Part shown: positions 23,704-35,033 of the stretch, in pieces | How the letters are laid out: each line of letters begins with the position of its first letter | How positions within the stretch are numbered: position 1 is the stretch's first letter | From: Humulus lupulus | Lineage: Eukaryota; Streptophyta; Magnoliopsida; Rosales; Cannabaceae | Reading direction: 5' to 3' | Assembly (NCBI RefSeq): GCF_963169125.1 | Contig: NC_084794.1 | Coordinates: forward strand, 93,107,018-93,171,017 | Length of the DNA stretch: 64,000 nucleotides | Translations under genes and position numbers: made by a program | The notes under the pieces: generated by a model | The model's database searches: none | What the model was told of the DNA's origin: nothing | What the model saw: only the letters and a program-made list of their open reading frames with translations

Positions 23704-25807
23704 GTCAAATTGTTATAATTATTAAATTATTATTATCAAACTAGATAGAATCATCTATTAAATTTTTTATGTAATTATTTCTAGGTAAATTACAAGTACT
23801 AATATATATAATTCTTTTTTAAATTTATATAAACAAAATCATACTATTGAAATATTAGTAGTTACTATCTAAATATTTAAAATTAAAAACTCTTTATACG
23901 TTTTTTAAGGTACATTTTCTCCTATTTCCTATTTACCATATTAATTAATTTAAAAAAAAAACAAACCACTTTTCTATTTTCTAAATTTTTCACATTTTTT
24001 AATTCTTCCTTTCAAAATTTATGATTATTAGTTAATAATTAAAAAAGAAAAAACTATAATATCTACACTATCCAAATATCTATAAATTTACCAGTTAATA
24101 ATTACAAAAAGAAAAAAACTATAATATCTAAACTATCTAAAATTAAAAACTCTTCACACATTTTTTTGGTACGTTTTCTCTTATTTCCTATTTACCATAT
24201 GATTTTTTTTTTTAAATGTAGTTACACTAATAAATTACCATACATGTTATAATAATAATAAATGTAATTTTTAAAATTTAAATAAGATATTTATAAGATA
24301 TTATTATTTAAATATATAAATATATTTTTGTGAATCTATATATATTCTAAACATTCTCTATTAATCTCATATCTTCCTCTACTCTATTTTTTTTTCTCTT
24401 CTTCTCTCTAAACTCTTTCAATTTCAATTTTCAATGAATTCCAATTCATATCTCCAAATTTGATTGATTTACGTGTTAATGATAACATAATCCTCTCGGG
24501 TTTTTATTCAATTATTAATATTTGTTAATCTTTAAAGTTTTTATTTTAAATTATTGATCTTTATATTCTAACATCTTCATCTTATTTTTCTATCATGTTT
24601 TACATGTTATCAGATGTTTTATGTGGTGTGGGTGATATTGAGATTATTAACATGATGTTGTTTGTAATCATATACTTTCTCAAATCTTCAAAAGCATTGT
24701 GCCACCATCAGATAAAGTGCATTTGATTTGTATGTTACGATATCCTTTTATACCATGTCTTAGATTTTATTCATGAGGAAAATATGAAACCAAAGGCTAT
24801 ACAAAACCATTCAGCATTTAAGAAAAAAAATGAAGAAAAAAACAATTATTACTAGGATAAATATTTCTACCAAATTGTTCCATTTTAAAAAAATAATGGA
24901 GATCTAATGTTTTTTTTTAAAGAACCAACCAACAAATTTTAAATATTGCAAGAAAGAACAAAAAGAAACAAAAATAATAAGAAAACTAAAAACAAAATTA
25001 AACAAATTTTGATTTGTTGGCTTTGTGATTTGGTACAATACAACCGTTTTAGGTTCTATTTTTTTTTTAAGATGGTGCAAATCTATGTGCGATTATGTAA
25101 AAACAAGAAAAATCAGGGATCACAAAATTATTATAGCGATGATCATAGTAATAATTCATAATGATCATATAGTTAATTAAAAACATTGATGGATAAATAA
25201 TAAAAAAATATAAAAGTAATTAATAGAGTCATAACACAATTATTCAAATTCTAAATAGTTGTATTCTAATTGGTATTATTATAATTATTTATTTTTGAAG
25301 AGGGATATAATTTATTGATATCTTGAAAAAGTTTAATCATTTTCATTTTAATTTTTTTTTTTTGAATGAAACAACTTCATAATATACTTAATAAATTGAT
25401 GGACAATTCATAACCACCAAGACCAAATTATGGAGAAAACACTATCATACAAAAATAGTTTATTCATAGTATTTATGTGTTTTATTTAAACGTAAATAGT
25501 TTTATTAAAAATATATGTTTACAACATGTATAAATTATAATAATAAACATCATTTTTTTCTCATTTTTTATTCTACCTTTATATTTTATGGCTATTAATT
25601 AATCAAGGAAAAAGCTATATCTATTTTCTTTTCTTTTTTATTTTAATAATAATTATAATATATGTCAATTAAAAATATCTATATAATAATAATAATAATA
25701 ATAATAATCTATCTATTTTTATTTTTAAGTTTTGATAAAACACGTAATCCTAAAGTTCGAAAGTTAATTTTAAAAAATAAAGGGACCAAATCTATATTTA
25801 TATATAT

Positions 25808-26180
25808 ATGGAGAGCTTCAAGGAGATGTTGTGACACTCTAAAATCTCTTTAAATCACTCTATTTATTTTCTCCTTTAATTTAATTTTTTTATTCATTTT
25901 AGTTGGATATTAATTTAAATTTAAATAGGATATTTATAAATTATTTATTTAAATTAATAATATTATATATAAATATCCCATGTTATATATAATATAATAA
26001 TATGAGTCTTTATCTCAGTACACCTAACGTCTTTTTTTTTCCTTTTTAAACAAAAAAATGTAATTTCTTTTTAAAAAAAGAAACATTCCACAATCCACAT
26101 TAACCCGTTTAATTTTAAAAAAAAAATTAATTTAGTTACACATTAGTTCAAATTTAATTACACATTAGTATAAATTATAT
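25808..26180. repeat. Dispersed repeat copy 2, cut by element A
   Basis: Matches 23150-23530 in the same orientation, including GGAGATGTTGTGACACTCTAA, the AT-rich middle and CAGTACACCTAACGTC. Similarity stops at TAAATTATATAT (26182), where the LTR of element A begins; copy 1 continues GTATACAAGAG at the equivalent point. Confidence 0.7.
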
Positions 26181-26182
26181 AT

Positions 26183-28815
26183 TGTTGTACCCTGAAATTA
26201 GCACGAGTTCAATTACTCAGTTCGGGTACAATTGACAAATGAATATGTGGAAAAATAGCCAAGTAGAATATCTGGCTAACAGTGATGTGAAAAACTCGAG
26301 TTTGGGGACTGGACAGCACGATACACAGGTTATTATTAGACCGCCTCTCAGGATAACAATTGAGTTCGAGACTTATAATAACCAATCCAACTTTGGGCGC
26401 TCTAAGCTTACTACAAGCTAGGGTTCAGATAGTCGTTGAACACAAGCTTGGGTGAGATATTCAGCTCGTGGAAACTCAAACAGAATGCATACTAAAGGAT
26501 CCCAAGACATCCAAAGACTCCTTATACGCTCATTAACGCCCAGGCTGTATCACATATTTATCATTTATTATCCGAGATAATAAATGTATATTATATTTTG
26601 TTATCAAATCATATCCCAATGTAAATGAGAATAATCTGTATTAAATAGATACTTTTGTTAGGAAAAACTTATACATGATCTTTATTTATTTTCATGTATA
26701 TCTAATATTAAACAAATTAATACGAGATAGCCTAAAACATGTTTCTAAAATTGAATTCAAAGAGAAACCATGAATAGAATACTTATAGTATACGTAGCGG
26801 AATTAAAGAGTCATTCCTTCAGTTTCTCTAACTCTTGTGTCCTCTCCGTTGTAGATTATTATTAAGAAACTGAACCGATCTTCTATTTTCTTCACAGTCT
26901 TCCAATGTATCCTTAGAATCACCTAGACTAGTGTGGGCAATTCTCAACACATGAGATAGATATAAAGAGAAGAAGAGAAAATAACAAAGAGGCTTAGAAA
27001 AGGACTTGTGTTTAGAGAGAATCTAAAACTATCAGAAAATCTGACTTGTGACTTATCAAACTTATGTTTTGACTTCTCTCTAAGCACTCATTTTATAGAC
27101 TCAATTAGGCCATTTAATTAAATTAAAAAATCAATAAAATAATAGTCATTTTAAAGCCCTAGGTCGAAATTATCATGGGCTTTAGGCCCGTGAAATTTCC
27201 CATTTGATTATAAGCTCATTGGACTTAAAATCAAGGCCTGTATTATTTTCTATTGATTTAATTAATTAAATAATCATTTAAATCCTTTATCAAATTAATT
27301 ATTTATAATTTGACCCTTGATTTAAACTTATTTAGTAATTTAGATACCAATTTATCTTAATTAATAAATCTGCCCTAATTTCTCTTTTCTTCTAAAAAAT
27401 ACATAACTCTGTGAAACTATAAAAAATTGACCTAGTCAACTTTGATAATTATAATTGATAATTAAATCAATTAATTGAGACTATCTAGATGATTTTATCC
27501 AATGCACAATGGGGACCATGTGCCTATGAAATCAAACTCCAATAAGTTATATAATTCTAACAAATAAATTTACTAACTTATTAATTCCTCGTGACTCCAC
27601 TATAGACTCAAAATTGCACTCTTGAATTCATAGAACACTCTATAACAAATATAGATACGCTATTAATTATCCATTGTTACAACCATAATTGTCACTCAAT
27701 CCTCTATAGACGGTCTACAATGAGATATGATTAAAATACCGTTTTACCCCTCATTGTATTTTATCCTTAAAACACTTAGTTTCTTGTAAATGATATTTCA
27801 GTAAACTAATTTAATTACTGAAATGAGATCTCTATCATTTAACACCTTGAACCAAACTAAAAGGAAACCATCGTTTCACTTCTTCATCAGAAGCTATGGA
27901 TGTTCATATCTATGATTAACACTCCCACTCAATTATACTACCGAGTTCCCAAGATGTAAGTATGGGCTAGTCCGTAGGGTAAGCTGGTAACGAACAAGTC
28001 AAAGAACTCAAATAATATAATCAATTAGAATACTAACCACTCAGAATTGAGATTGAATTGACCTATGGTCAACTATATGATATGACTAGAATAGATAATA
28101 ACGGTATGTTTACTTATCTTATCAACTGTCAATATCGGTCCTGTCCGATGTAACAAATACATCCGATCTTATCTACTTTGCTAATGTTCTGGAAATAACA
28201 TAATACTGTAATGTGTAAGTAGATCATATCGTAGATTGACAAGTCAGTGTAAATCCTGTGCACTGACTAATCTTAGGACAAACTTATTTTGAACATATAA
28301 TCATATTTATATTCCACTATGATTACGTCACTATAAATATAATTAGCTATATGCTCGGGATTTAATAGAAGTTTATTTTAAACAAATAATCATGAAAATA
28401 AAACATGTGAGCAAAGTGATTGACCAAGTCAAAAAATGGTTTTTATTCGTTTATTGATAATAAAATGAGATTACAAAGAATTTGGGTTTTAATTAGGGCA
28501 TAAAACCCCAACAACCTTATTTATTCATGCGGTTTATTCATGCGGTTGCCCAAACATGTCCATGAAATTCCTCTATAAGTACTAGGAATAATGGACAAAG
28601 AAGGGGGCGACCAATTTTGTATTACCAAAACTTTGTAGAAATTGAGAGAAAAAATAATAATATTGACTTGTGGACTAGGTGGATTTTAACCACTGAACCA
28701 CGTAAAAGTTGTGCATGTTCGAGAGAGTGTTAATTATTTCATTATGGTTTATAATTTAGCACTAATCTACCCGTTTAATATCTTAATACATTGTTGGTGA
28801 AAAGCTGCGTCAACA
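26183..28815 (+). repeat. 5' LTR of element A (interrupted)
   Basis: Starts TGTTGTACCCTGAAATTAGC and ends AAAGCTGCGTCAACA just before GTTTGGTGCTCTC. The nested Copia solo LTR (26656-28513) accounts for most of its length. The same end-plus-downstream layout (...TCAACA then GTTTGGTGCTTTC) occurs in element C, so A and C are related. Confidence 0.75.
26656..28513 (-). mobile_element. Nested Copia-type solo LTR, 1.86 kb
   Basis: On the minus strand it begins TGTTGGGGTTTTATGCCC and ends AGTTTTTCCTAACA. The start is typical of a large group of plant Copia LTRs. The flanks are ACTTT (26651-26655) and ACCTT (28514-28518), a 5-bp duplication with one change. No coding sequence, PBS or PPT is inside, so it is a solo LTR within the LTR of element A. 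Confidence 0.75.
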
Positions 28816-28906
28816 GTTTGGTGCTCTCATTAAAAGCAAATTAGTGGTTCACAAGTTTTAGTCTACATTCATCATTGTACTCACTCGATTGATGCATGAT
28901 AATGAG

Positions 28907-30435
28907 ATGGAACAGCCTGGTGGGCAGGAGGCCCATCATACCGCTGTTCCCAATGAAAGGGGCCCAGATGTTCAATAACGTCCTGAGATACAACTGGTGG
29001 GTCAAGACGACGCTGGGAGTTCAACGTCACTCCCACCAAATCCTAATCCAGGACACTTGACTGTCGTCGAGATGGAAAACACCCAGTTAAGGAGCCATCT
29101 CGCTAGGGAAAATAGGCAAATCGAAGAGGTCTTGGCTCGGTTACCCCCTCTTGCAACTGACGTTAATGTCAGAAAGAAACAAAGTGGGTCTCATAAGTCC
29201 CACAGGAATAACCGGTCTAAACTGAGTTGTTCTGTCAAAACTGCCACTCTGAGTTCTGTGCCTACAGAGTGAAACCATCGGAGTGCTCAACCCACTAGTC
29301 ATCATAGGGGTCATCATCAGCATGCCAGTTGGTCGGTCAGGACTACGACTCCCAACTCTATGCCTTCTTCACAGATTCCCATAAATGCCCACAACAACCT
29401 ACGGGGAGGGGCTGGGACAAGCTCACAAAGGCAAAGTGCTCTAGCAAATCCCCCTGTGCCACGGTCAGAGCCCCAGGCACAGAGAACTAGGGATGTTGGA
29501 ATAAAGCCGAGGCATGCTAATTTAGTTTGTCTTGATGGAACGAGGATAGCCTCGCCAATAAGGCATCCTCCGTCACCAATAAGACATCCAACACCACCTA
29601 GCCCACAACGAGATGCTCCAGCTCATGGGAACAGTAGAAGGAATCCTCCACCGTCTGTAAATACCTACGCCCCATGGACGCGTGCTGAGAATCCAGGTCC
29701 TCGATCTCAACCGCAAGTCGTAAGTTTTGCAAATGGAAGTTACTGGACAGAGAGCCGACGTGAAGGTAGGTCCGAGAGTGACCTGAGAAATCACTTGAGT
29801 TCAGCACAAAGTCCTCGATATGATCCATAGCCTGACCTGCGCGATCATTTGAACTCATAAAGAAGTTATCTAGCTCGGAATGAGGATGTTAGCAATACTC
29901 AGCATGAGGGAGTTCCGTCCATTGTACGTGACAATGGGAATGTCCCACCTAACCAAGCTCGAACTTGGAAAGACAACAACTCATCAAACGTGTATAATAG
30001 GATGGGAGCTATTGAACAACCCCCAGCTAACCTAGGGACCAAGGACCAAACCCTTGAAAGACCGACTTTGATGGAAGAGCAAATGAAAAGACTCTTATTT
30101 GGAAAGGGAAAGGACGATTGTGACTCAGATTAGGAGCTCGAACCTTTTGCTCCAAACATTGCAGTGGCTACGTATCCTATTGGCTTTAGGATGCCGCACA
30201 TGCTGACATTTGATGGAAACACAGATCTGTCCAATCACCTCGGGATGTTTAACATAATGATGATGGCCCACTATGTCAGGCTCGATCTAAGATGTATCTT
30301 GTGTCCCTGCAACTTTGGTCAGACCTGCCAGACAGTGGTTTAAACAATATAAGAAGCATTCGATAAGCTCGTGGAAGAAATATCTTCTGAGTTTAAAAGA
30401 GCATTTTGAGCTTCACAGGCAGCTCGTGTTGAAGC
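28907..30435 (+). pseudogene. Element A gag, N-terminal part (broken)
   Basis: ATG 28907 opens a frame that continues, after removing the 4598-bp insert (30436-35033), through pol. It encodes the Pro/Arg-rich N-terminal region (around 29360-29830) and the start of the retrotransposon Gag domain near 30150-30430 (FDGNTDLSNHLGMFN). It has several stops, including TAA near 28976, TAG around 29828 and more after 30130. Gag would form the cytoplasmic virus-like particle. The nested element splits a codon group reading V-E-A | D-S-L-A-N-V. Confidence 0.75.
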
Positions 30436-30788
30436 TGTTATATTATTTCATATAATATAATATTATATTAGATAATGTGACAAAATGTGATTTGTCACAT
30501 CTTGTAACATATTATTGAGAGTCACAAAATTGGACACATGTGTGTGCCCAAATGTGACATATTTTGGAGTTACAAAATCATTTACAAGTTTGTAACTCCC
30601 AAATATTACCCAATAATGTGTATATTATATGTTACACATTTGAGATTGGATTTCATAAAGCCATTATGAAATATGGTTGTTGGAGATATGATTTTAACCC
30701 CAATAATGTGTTTTGGGAGTTACAAAATCATTTGGAGGGTTTGGAACCGTTTGGAAAAACAACACATTTCAAGTGCTGAAAATGGGCT

Positions 30789-30876
30789 TTGGCCGCGGCC
30801 ACTGAATGATGGTGGTCGCGGCCTAGGGGACAGAGAGCAGTGGCCACGCCCACTAATGTCCCTGGCCGCGGCCACA
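30789..30876. promoter_or_regulatory. GC-rich palindrome cluster upstream of the TR-GAG TATA box
   Basis: In an AT-rich LTR, four related GC-rich boxes lie in about 90 bp. Two are the perfect 12-bp palindrome TGGCCGCGGCCA (30790-30801, 30863-30874), and two are variants between them (GTGGTCGCGGCC, GTGGCCACGCCCAC). The same cluster is kept in the 3' LTR (34327-34415). It lies about 170-250 bp upstream of the TATA box. Function as transcription-factor sites or as a hairpin is inference. Confidence 0.5.
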
Positions 30877-31041
30877 GGTGCATTTTAGGCCAAATTTTCA
30901 GTTTTTTCCAAATGTGTTGAACGGTTCTAAAAACCCAAATAACTCCCAAATCTCAATTTTAATTCCATATTAATCAAATTAAACATTGGTAACATCCATG
31001 GGGGTTGGTGGAATTTGAAATCCAAAGGGTATCTCAAACTC

Positions 31042-31050
31042 TATAAATAG
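31042..31050 (+). promoter_or_regulatory. TATA box of the TR-GAG 5' LTR
   Basis: CTCTATAAATAGGAGCC is a canonical plant TATA box; the same sequence is at 34580-34588 in the 3' LTR. Transcription is expected to start about 30 bp downstream. Confidence 0.75.
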
Positions 31051-31519
31051 GAGCCTAATGCTCACTTGTATGACACACCATTTTTCATCCACAAAGCACT
31101 TGGCTGAAAAATACACCTTGAGGCTTGATTATTCCAGACAGCTATTTCCTTGAGAGATCCCTCAGTGCTTAGAGAATAGGGGAAAATAAGCTTTTGGACA
31201 AAGGTCTTGAACCTTGTTCAAGTTGGTGATCCCCACTACTCTACACTTTGGTAGTGTAAGAGTTTGTTTGTGTTTTCATTCTTTTGTTCCTCTTGTTCTT
31301 CTCATTTACTTGTATTATTATAGTATTGAGTTTGTAATCTTCTTCTTCTACATCTTTCTATTTACTTTTATTTTGAGCAATTGAGTTGTAATATTTATTT
31401 AATCAATTATCTTGTCCATTGTATGTTTGCATAGAGTTGTATTTTGGTTTTTCCATATTTCCATTGAGTATAAATATTTATTCTCTAACAATCAAAAGCT
31501 TAATTTTCTCTTTGTTTCA

Positions 31520-32401
31520 ATGAAAGCGGAGACCATCAAGATCATGAACCAAGACCTAGTGAGGTTGTATAGGTTTGATGGATCCAATTTCACTAGGTGG
31601 CAAGACAAGGCGAAGTTCCTTTTGACAACACTCAAGATAGCCTACATCCTTGAGTCATCCTTGGCACCTATAGCCGAGCCATCCGACAAAGACATTCCCG
31701 AAGAGGTGGAGAAAAGAAGGAAGAGAGAAGAGGACAACCTTCTTTGTAGGGGTCATATCCTTAATGCCCTATCTGATAGGCTATATGATCTCTATACCAA
31801 TACCAAATCCGCGAAGGAGATTTGGGATGCCTTGGAGAGTAAGTACAAGGCTGAGGAAGAAGGTACAAGAAAATTCTTAATTTCTCAATATTTTGAATTT
31901 TCTTTCATTGATGGGAAAACTCTTTTACCTCAAATTCATGAGTTACAAGTGATTGTGAACAAGTTGAAAGTTCTCAAGATTGAGCTTCCCAAGGCCTTCC
32001 AAGTTGGTGCAATAGTGGCAAAATTACCACCAACTTGGAGGAGCTATAGGAAAAGAATCCTCCATAAGAATGAGGATTACACTTTGGAAGAGATCCAAAA
32101 ACACATTAGAATTGAAGAGGAATCGAGAATAAGAGACAAGGGTGTGAATGAGTCTAAAGATGAGACTTCCAAGGCCAATGTGGTTTCACACAAGTATCCA
32201 AAGGGCAACAACAACAAAAACAAAAGGGGTAGTGGGAACCCTTTAGGCCCAAAGAAAGATCATGGACAATTCAAAGACGTGAGAGGTCATTGTTTTGTTT
32301 GTGGAAAACCCGGGCACTATGCTAGAGTGTGTAGGTACCGAAAGGACCCACATGAGAATGAGGTAAATGCTATAGAAAAGGAAGAAGAGATCCTAGCATG
32401 A
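31520..32401 (+). CDS. Gag protein of the TR-GAG element (UBN2-type, CCHC knuckle), intact
   Basis: The frame is open from inside the LTR; ATG 31520, just after the primer site, is the natural start and gives 293 aa. The N-terminal half is a Copia-type Gag domain (RFDGSNFTRWQ at about residues 15-25, then YDLYTNTKSAKEIWDAL). The lysine-rich C-terminal region ends with one zinc knuckle CFVCGKPGHYARVC at about residues 258-271 (C-x2-C-x4-H-x4-C). Gag would package the element's RNA in the cytoplasm; RT and integrase must come from another Copia element. No pol follows the stop codon. It is uninterrupted, in contrast to the decayed host element around it. Confidence 0.85.
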   Translation: MKAETIKIMNQDLVRLYRFDGSNFTRWQDKAKFLLTTLKIAYILESSLAPIAEPSDKDIPEEVEKRRKREEDNLLCRGHILNALSDRLYDLYTNTKSAKEIWDALESKYKAEEEGTRKFLISQYFEFSFIDGKTLLPQIHELQVIVNKLKVLKIELPKAFQVGAIVAKLPPTWRSYRKRILHKNEDYTLEEIQKHIRIEEESRIRDKGVNESKDETSKANVVSHKYPKGNNNKNKRGSGNPLGPKKDHGQFKDVRGHCFVCGKPGHYARVCRYRKDPHENEVNAIEKEEEILA

Positions 32402-33995
32402 TTACCATGTTTATGTGCCTTATTGGGAAAATTGTTATTTTGTAATAAAGCTTGTACTCTTGAAAGCTATCAATAAAATTAAAGTATTATTCTATGATGA
32501 TTCTTTATTTTGCTATGAGAAATTTGTGTGAGACATTAACAAAGTTTCAAAATGAACTTGTTAAAATAATAGGTAAGTGTGTACACCTATTATTTCAAAA
32601 TGTGATTATTTGTTTGAGAAATTCTCACATTACACTTGTGTTCACATTTTATTTTGTGAAATATATAAAAGAAAGCAACCAAGTGAAAGTTACTTTCAAA
32701 TAAGTGTGCCTTGCTTTACCAAGTAAATGAATCAAGATAAACATTGAGGTTTTTTATCTTGATCCATTGAGTGTTTATCATGAAGCTTAAGGACTCATGA
32801 TGAACTTTGAGAATCTTAGGTCTAGATTTATCTTGGAGGATAAATGACTTATTAGAAATGAAGAGATTTCTATTTTAAAGTGATATTTTATTGTCACTAT
32901 ATGAGAAATGTGGGGGTGATGCTCCAAAGTTAATCAATTTATTTTGTTGTTAATTAATTGATTAATTTGGTCATCCTATCAAATAGGTGATTTGGAATTC
33001 TACATTCTAAATCACATTCGCTATATGTGTATAGAATGGATAAATGTAGACATGCTTGGTGTCTAAAGTTACTATTTGTAATATTTTGATTCAAGAAGGA
33101 ATCAATTTAAAACATAAAGGAGAATTTTAGAAACAAAGAGGTTTCTAGAATTAATATTCAAATGTTTATCTTGGATATTAAACTATAAAATAGTGGGGGT
33201 GTTGACTATGGTCAAAATCACTATTTTAAAGGGGTAACTATTTTAATCAAACTATGGCTAGCAACAAAGTTTGAATAAAATAATGAGAGTGTCTAAGTAT
33301 GCATACATGAAAAAAAAATGATTCAAATGGAATCATTTCTACATTTCAAGGGGTGGGACTTAGACTCCCTAAAGAGATTCACGGTTGATGGTAATCTATC
33401 TTAATACTAGTAACCAAACTAGTATTAGGTTCAATAGGTAATAACAAGTCAATCAAGTGAATAGATAGTAGTACTCAAATTTTGTCCCATCTAAGATATG
33501 AGTACTAGTGTTTTGTTACCAAAATGAGGGTTAAAACCGAAAGGTTTTTTTTAATAGAACTCAGTCTTGAAAAGACAAGTATTTTAGGGTAACAAAATAC
33601 TGTAAGAGTTCTACCTATATAGACCTAGGGGTGGTGCCGCCCGACATTAGAATTGGGAGTCATTCTCAAGAAAAGTCTATGAATGAAATGTGCACATGGC
33701 CATTAACGGTGAAAAAGAGCGAGACATTGAGGTCTCAAGTGAACATAGCAAAGGTGTGTGTGTTATCATCGGTTTGTTATCAAGGGATAGTGGTTCAATG
33801 CTTCGGCAACCAAAATTTCAACAAACTTTGTGATAATTACACTAAGGTAAACTTCAAGTCGAAAGACATTTTACTTTATGCACCAATGCAAATGTTTCTA
33901 TAGAGAGTGATTATTTAATCAAGTGGGGGAATATTATATTTCAATATAATGTTTGATTGATTAAATAAGTGTTACAAAAAGTGATTATTTAATCT
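32402..33995 (+). other. Non-coding interior of the TR-GAG element
   Basis: About 1.6 kb with no ORF longer than about 90 codons and no recognisable pol motif. The ORF at 33631-33903 resembles nothing I know. Phrases such as AAATGTGGGGGTGATG (about 32908) and AGTGGGGGTGTTGAC (about 33193) are polypurine-like. Confidence 0.6.
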
Positions 33996-34005
33996 AGTGG
34001 GGGAA
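33996..34005 (+). promoter_or_regulatory. Polypurine tract of the TR-GAG element
   Basis: AGTGGGGGAA lies directly upstream of the 3' LTR and is the expected plus-strand primer. A second copy with the same context (ATTTAATCAAGTGGGGGAATA, about 33913-33933) lies 70 bp upstream. Confidence 0.7.
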
Positions 34006-35028
34006 TATTATATTATTTCATATAATATAATATTATATTAAATAATGTGACAAAATGTGATTTGTCACATCTTGTAACATATTATTGAGAGTCACAAAAT
34101 TGGACACATGTGTGTGCCCAAATGTGACATATTTTGGAGTTACAGAATCAGTTATGTATATTATATGTTACACATTTGATATTGGAATTCATAAAGCCAT
34201 TATGAAATATGGCTGTTGGAGATATGATTTTAACCCCAATAATGTGTTTTGGGACTTACAAAATCATTTGGGAGGGTTTGGAACCGTTTGGAAAAACAGC
34301 ACATTTTCAAGTGCTGAAAATGGGCTGTGGCCGCGGCCACTGAATGATGGTGGTCACGGCCTGGGGGACAGAGAGCAGTGGCCGCGCCCACTGATGTCCC
34401 TGGCCGCGGCCACAAGTGCATTTTAGGCCAAATTTTCAGTTTTTTCCAAATGTGTTGAATGGTTCTAAAAACCCAAATAACTCCCAAATCTCAATTTTAA
34501 TTCCATATTAATCAAATTAAACATTGGTAACAGCCATGGGGGTTGGTGGAATTTGAAATCCAAAGGGTATCTCAAACTCTATAAATAGGAGCCTAATGCT
34601 CACTTGTATGACACACCATTTTTCATCCACAAAGCACTTGGCTGAAAAATACACCTTGAGGCTTGATTATTCCAGACAGCTATTTCCTTGAGAGATCCCT
34701 CAGTGCTTAGAGAATAAGGGGAAATAAGCTTTTGGACAAAGGTCTTGAACCTTGTTCAAGTTGGTAATCCCCACTACTCTACACTTTGGTAGTGTGAGAG
34801 TTTGTTTGTGTTTTCATTCTTTTGTTCCTCTTGTTCTTCTTATTTACTTGTATTATTATAGTATTGAGTTTGTAATCTTCTTCTTCTACATCTTTCTATT
34901 TACTTTTATTTTGAGCAATTGAGTTGTAATATTTATTTAATCAATTATCTTGTCCATTGTATGTTTGCATAGAGTTGTATTTTGGTTTTTCCATATTTCC
35001 ATTGAGTATAAATATTTATTCTCTAACA
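34006..35028 (+). repeat. 3' LTR of the TR-GAG element
   Basis: 1023 bp, ends TTCTCTAACA, starts TATTATATTATTTC (the expected TG is TA here). It matches the 5' LTR almost base for base and has the same TATA box and GC-rich cluster. Confidence 0.9.
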
Positions 35029-35033
35029 AAAGC

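Larger units (their letters stand above)
22941..26182. other. AT-rich intergenic DNA with dispersed repeats
   Basis: Very AT-rich, with no credible coding region. The short ORFs here have homopolymer-type composition. The stretch holds two copies of a dispersed repeat (listed separately) and ends where element A inserted, cutting the second copy at TATAT (26178-26182). Confidence 0.6.
30436..31490 (+). repeat. 5' LTR of the TR-GAG element
   Basis: 1055 bp, TGTTATATTATTTC ... TTCTCTAACA, nearly identical to 34006-35028. It contains the GC-rich palindrome cluster (30789-30876) and the TATA box (31042-31050). It has about 30 bp more than the 3' LTR, mostly at about 30573-30605. Confidence 0.9.
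30436..35028 (+). mobile_element. TR-GAG-type non-autonomous Copia-like retrotransposon, complete
   Basis: The 4593-bp element has a 5' LTR (30436-31490), a degenerate initiator-tRNA primer site (ATCAAAAGCT), one Gag ORF (31520-32401), about 1.6 kb of non-coding DNA, a polypurine tract (33996-34005) and a 3' LTR (34006-35028). The flanks are GAAGC (30431-30435) and AAAGC (35029-35033), a 5-bp duplication with one change. The interrupted gag of element A reads in frame across the excised insert. No protease, integrase, RT or RNase H motif is found. This is the architecture described for plant terminal-repeat retrotransposons with a GAG domain. The LTRs differ at only a small share of positions by eye. 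Confidence 0.85.

Noticed and set aside
24946..25161. 71-codon Lys/Asn-rich ORF
   Set aside because: Composition follows the AT-rich background, with no domain and no splice or promoter context.
30564..30949. Overlapping ORFs on both strands in the TR-GAG LTR
   Set aside because: They lie over the LTR promoter and GC-rich cluster and recur at 34085-34487 only because the LTR is duplicated.
33631..33903. 90-codon ORF in the TR-GAG interior as a second gene
   Set aside because: No recognisable motif and ordinary composition; kept only as part of the non-coding interior.
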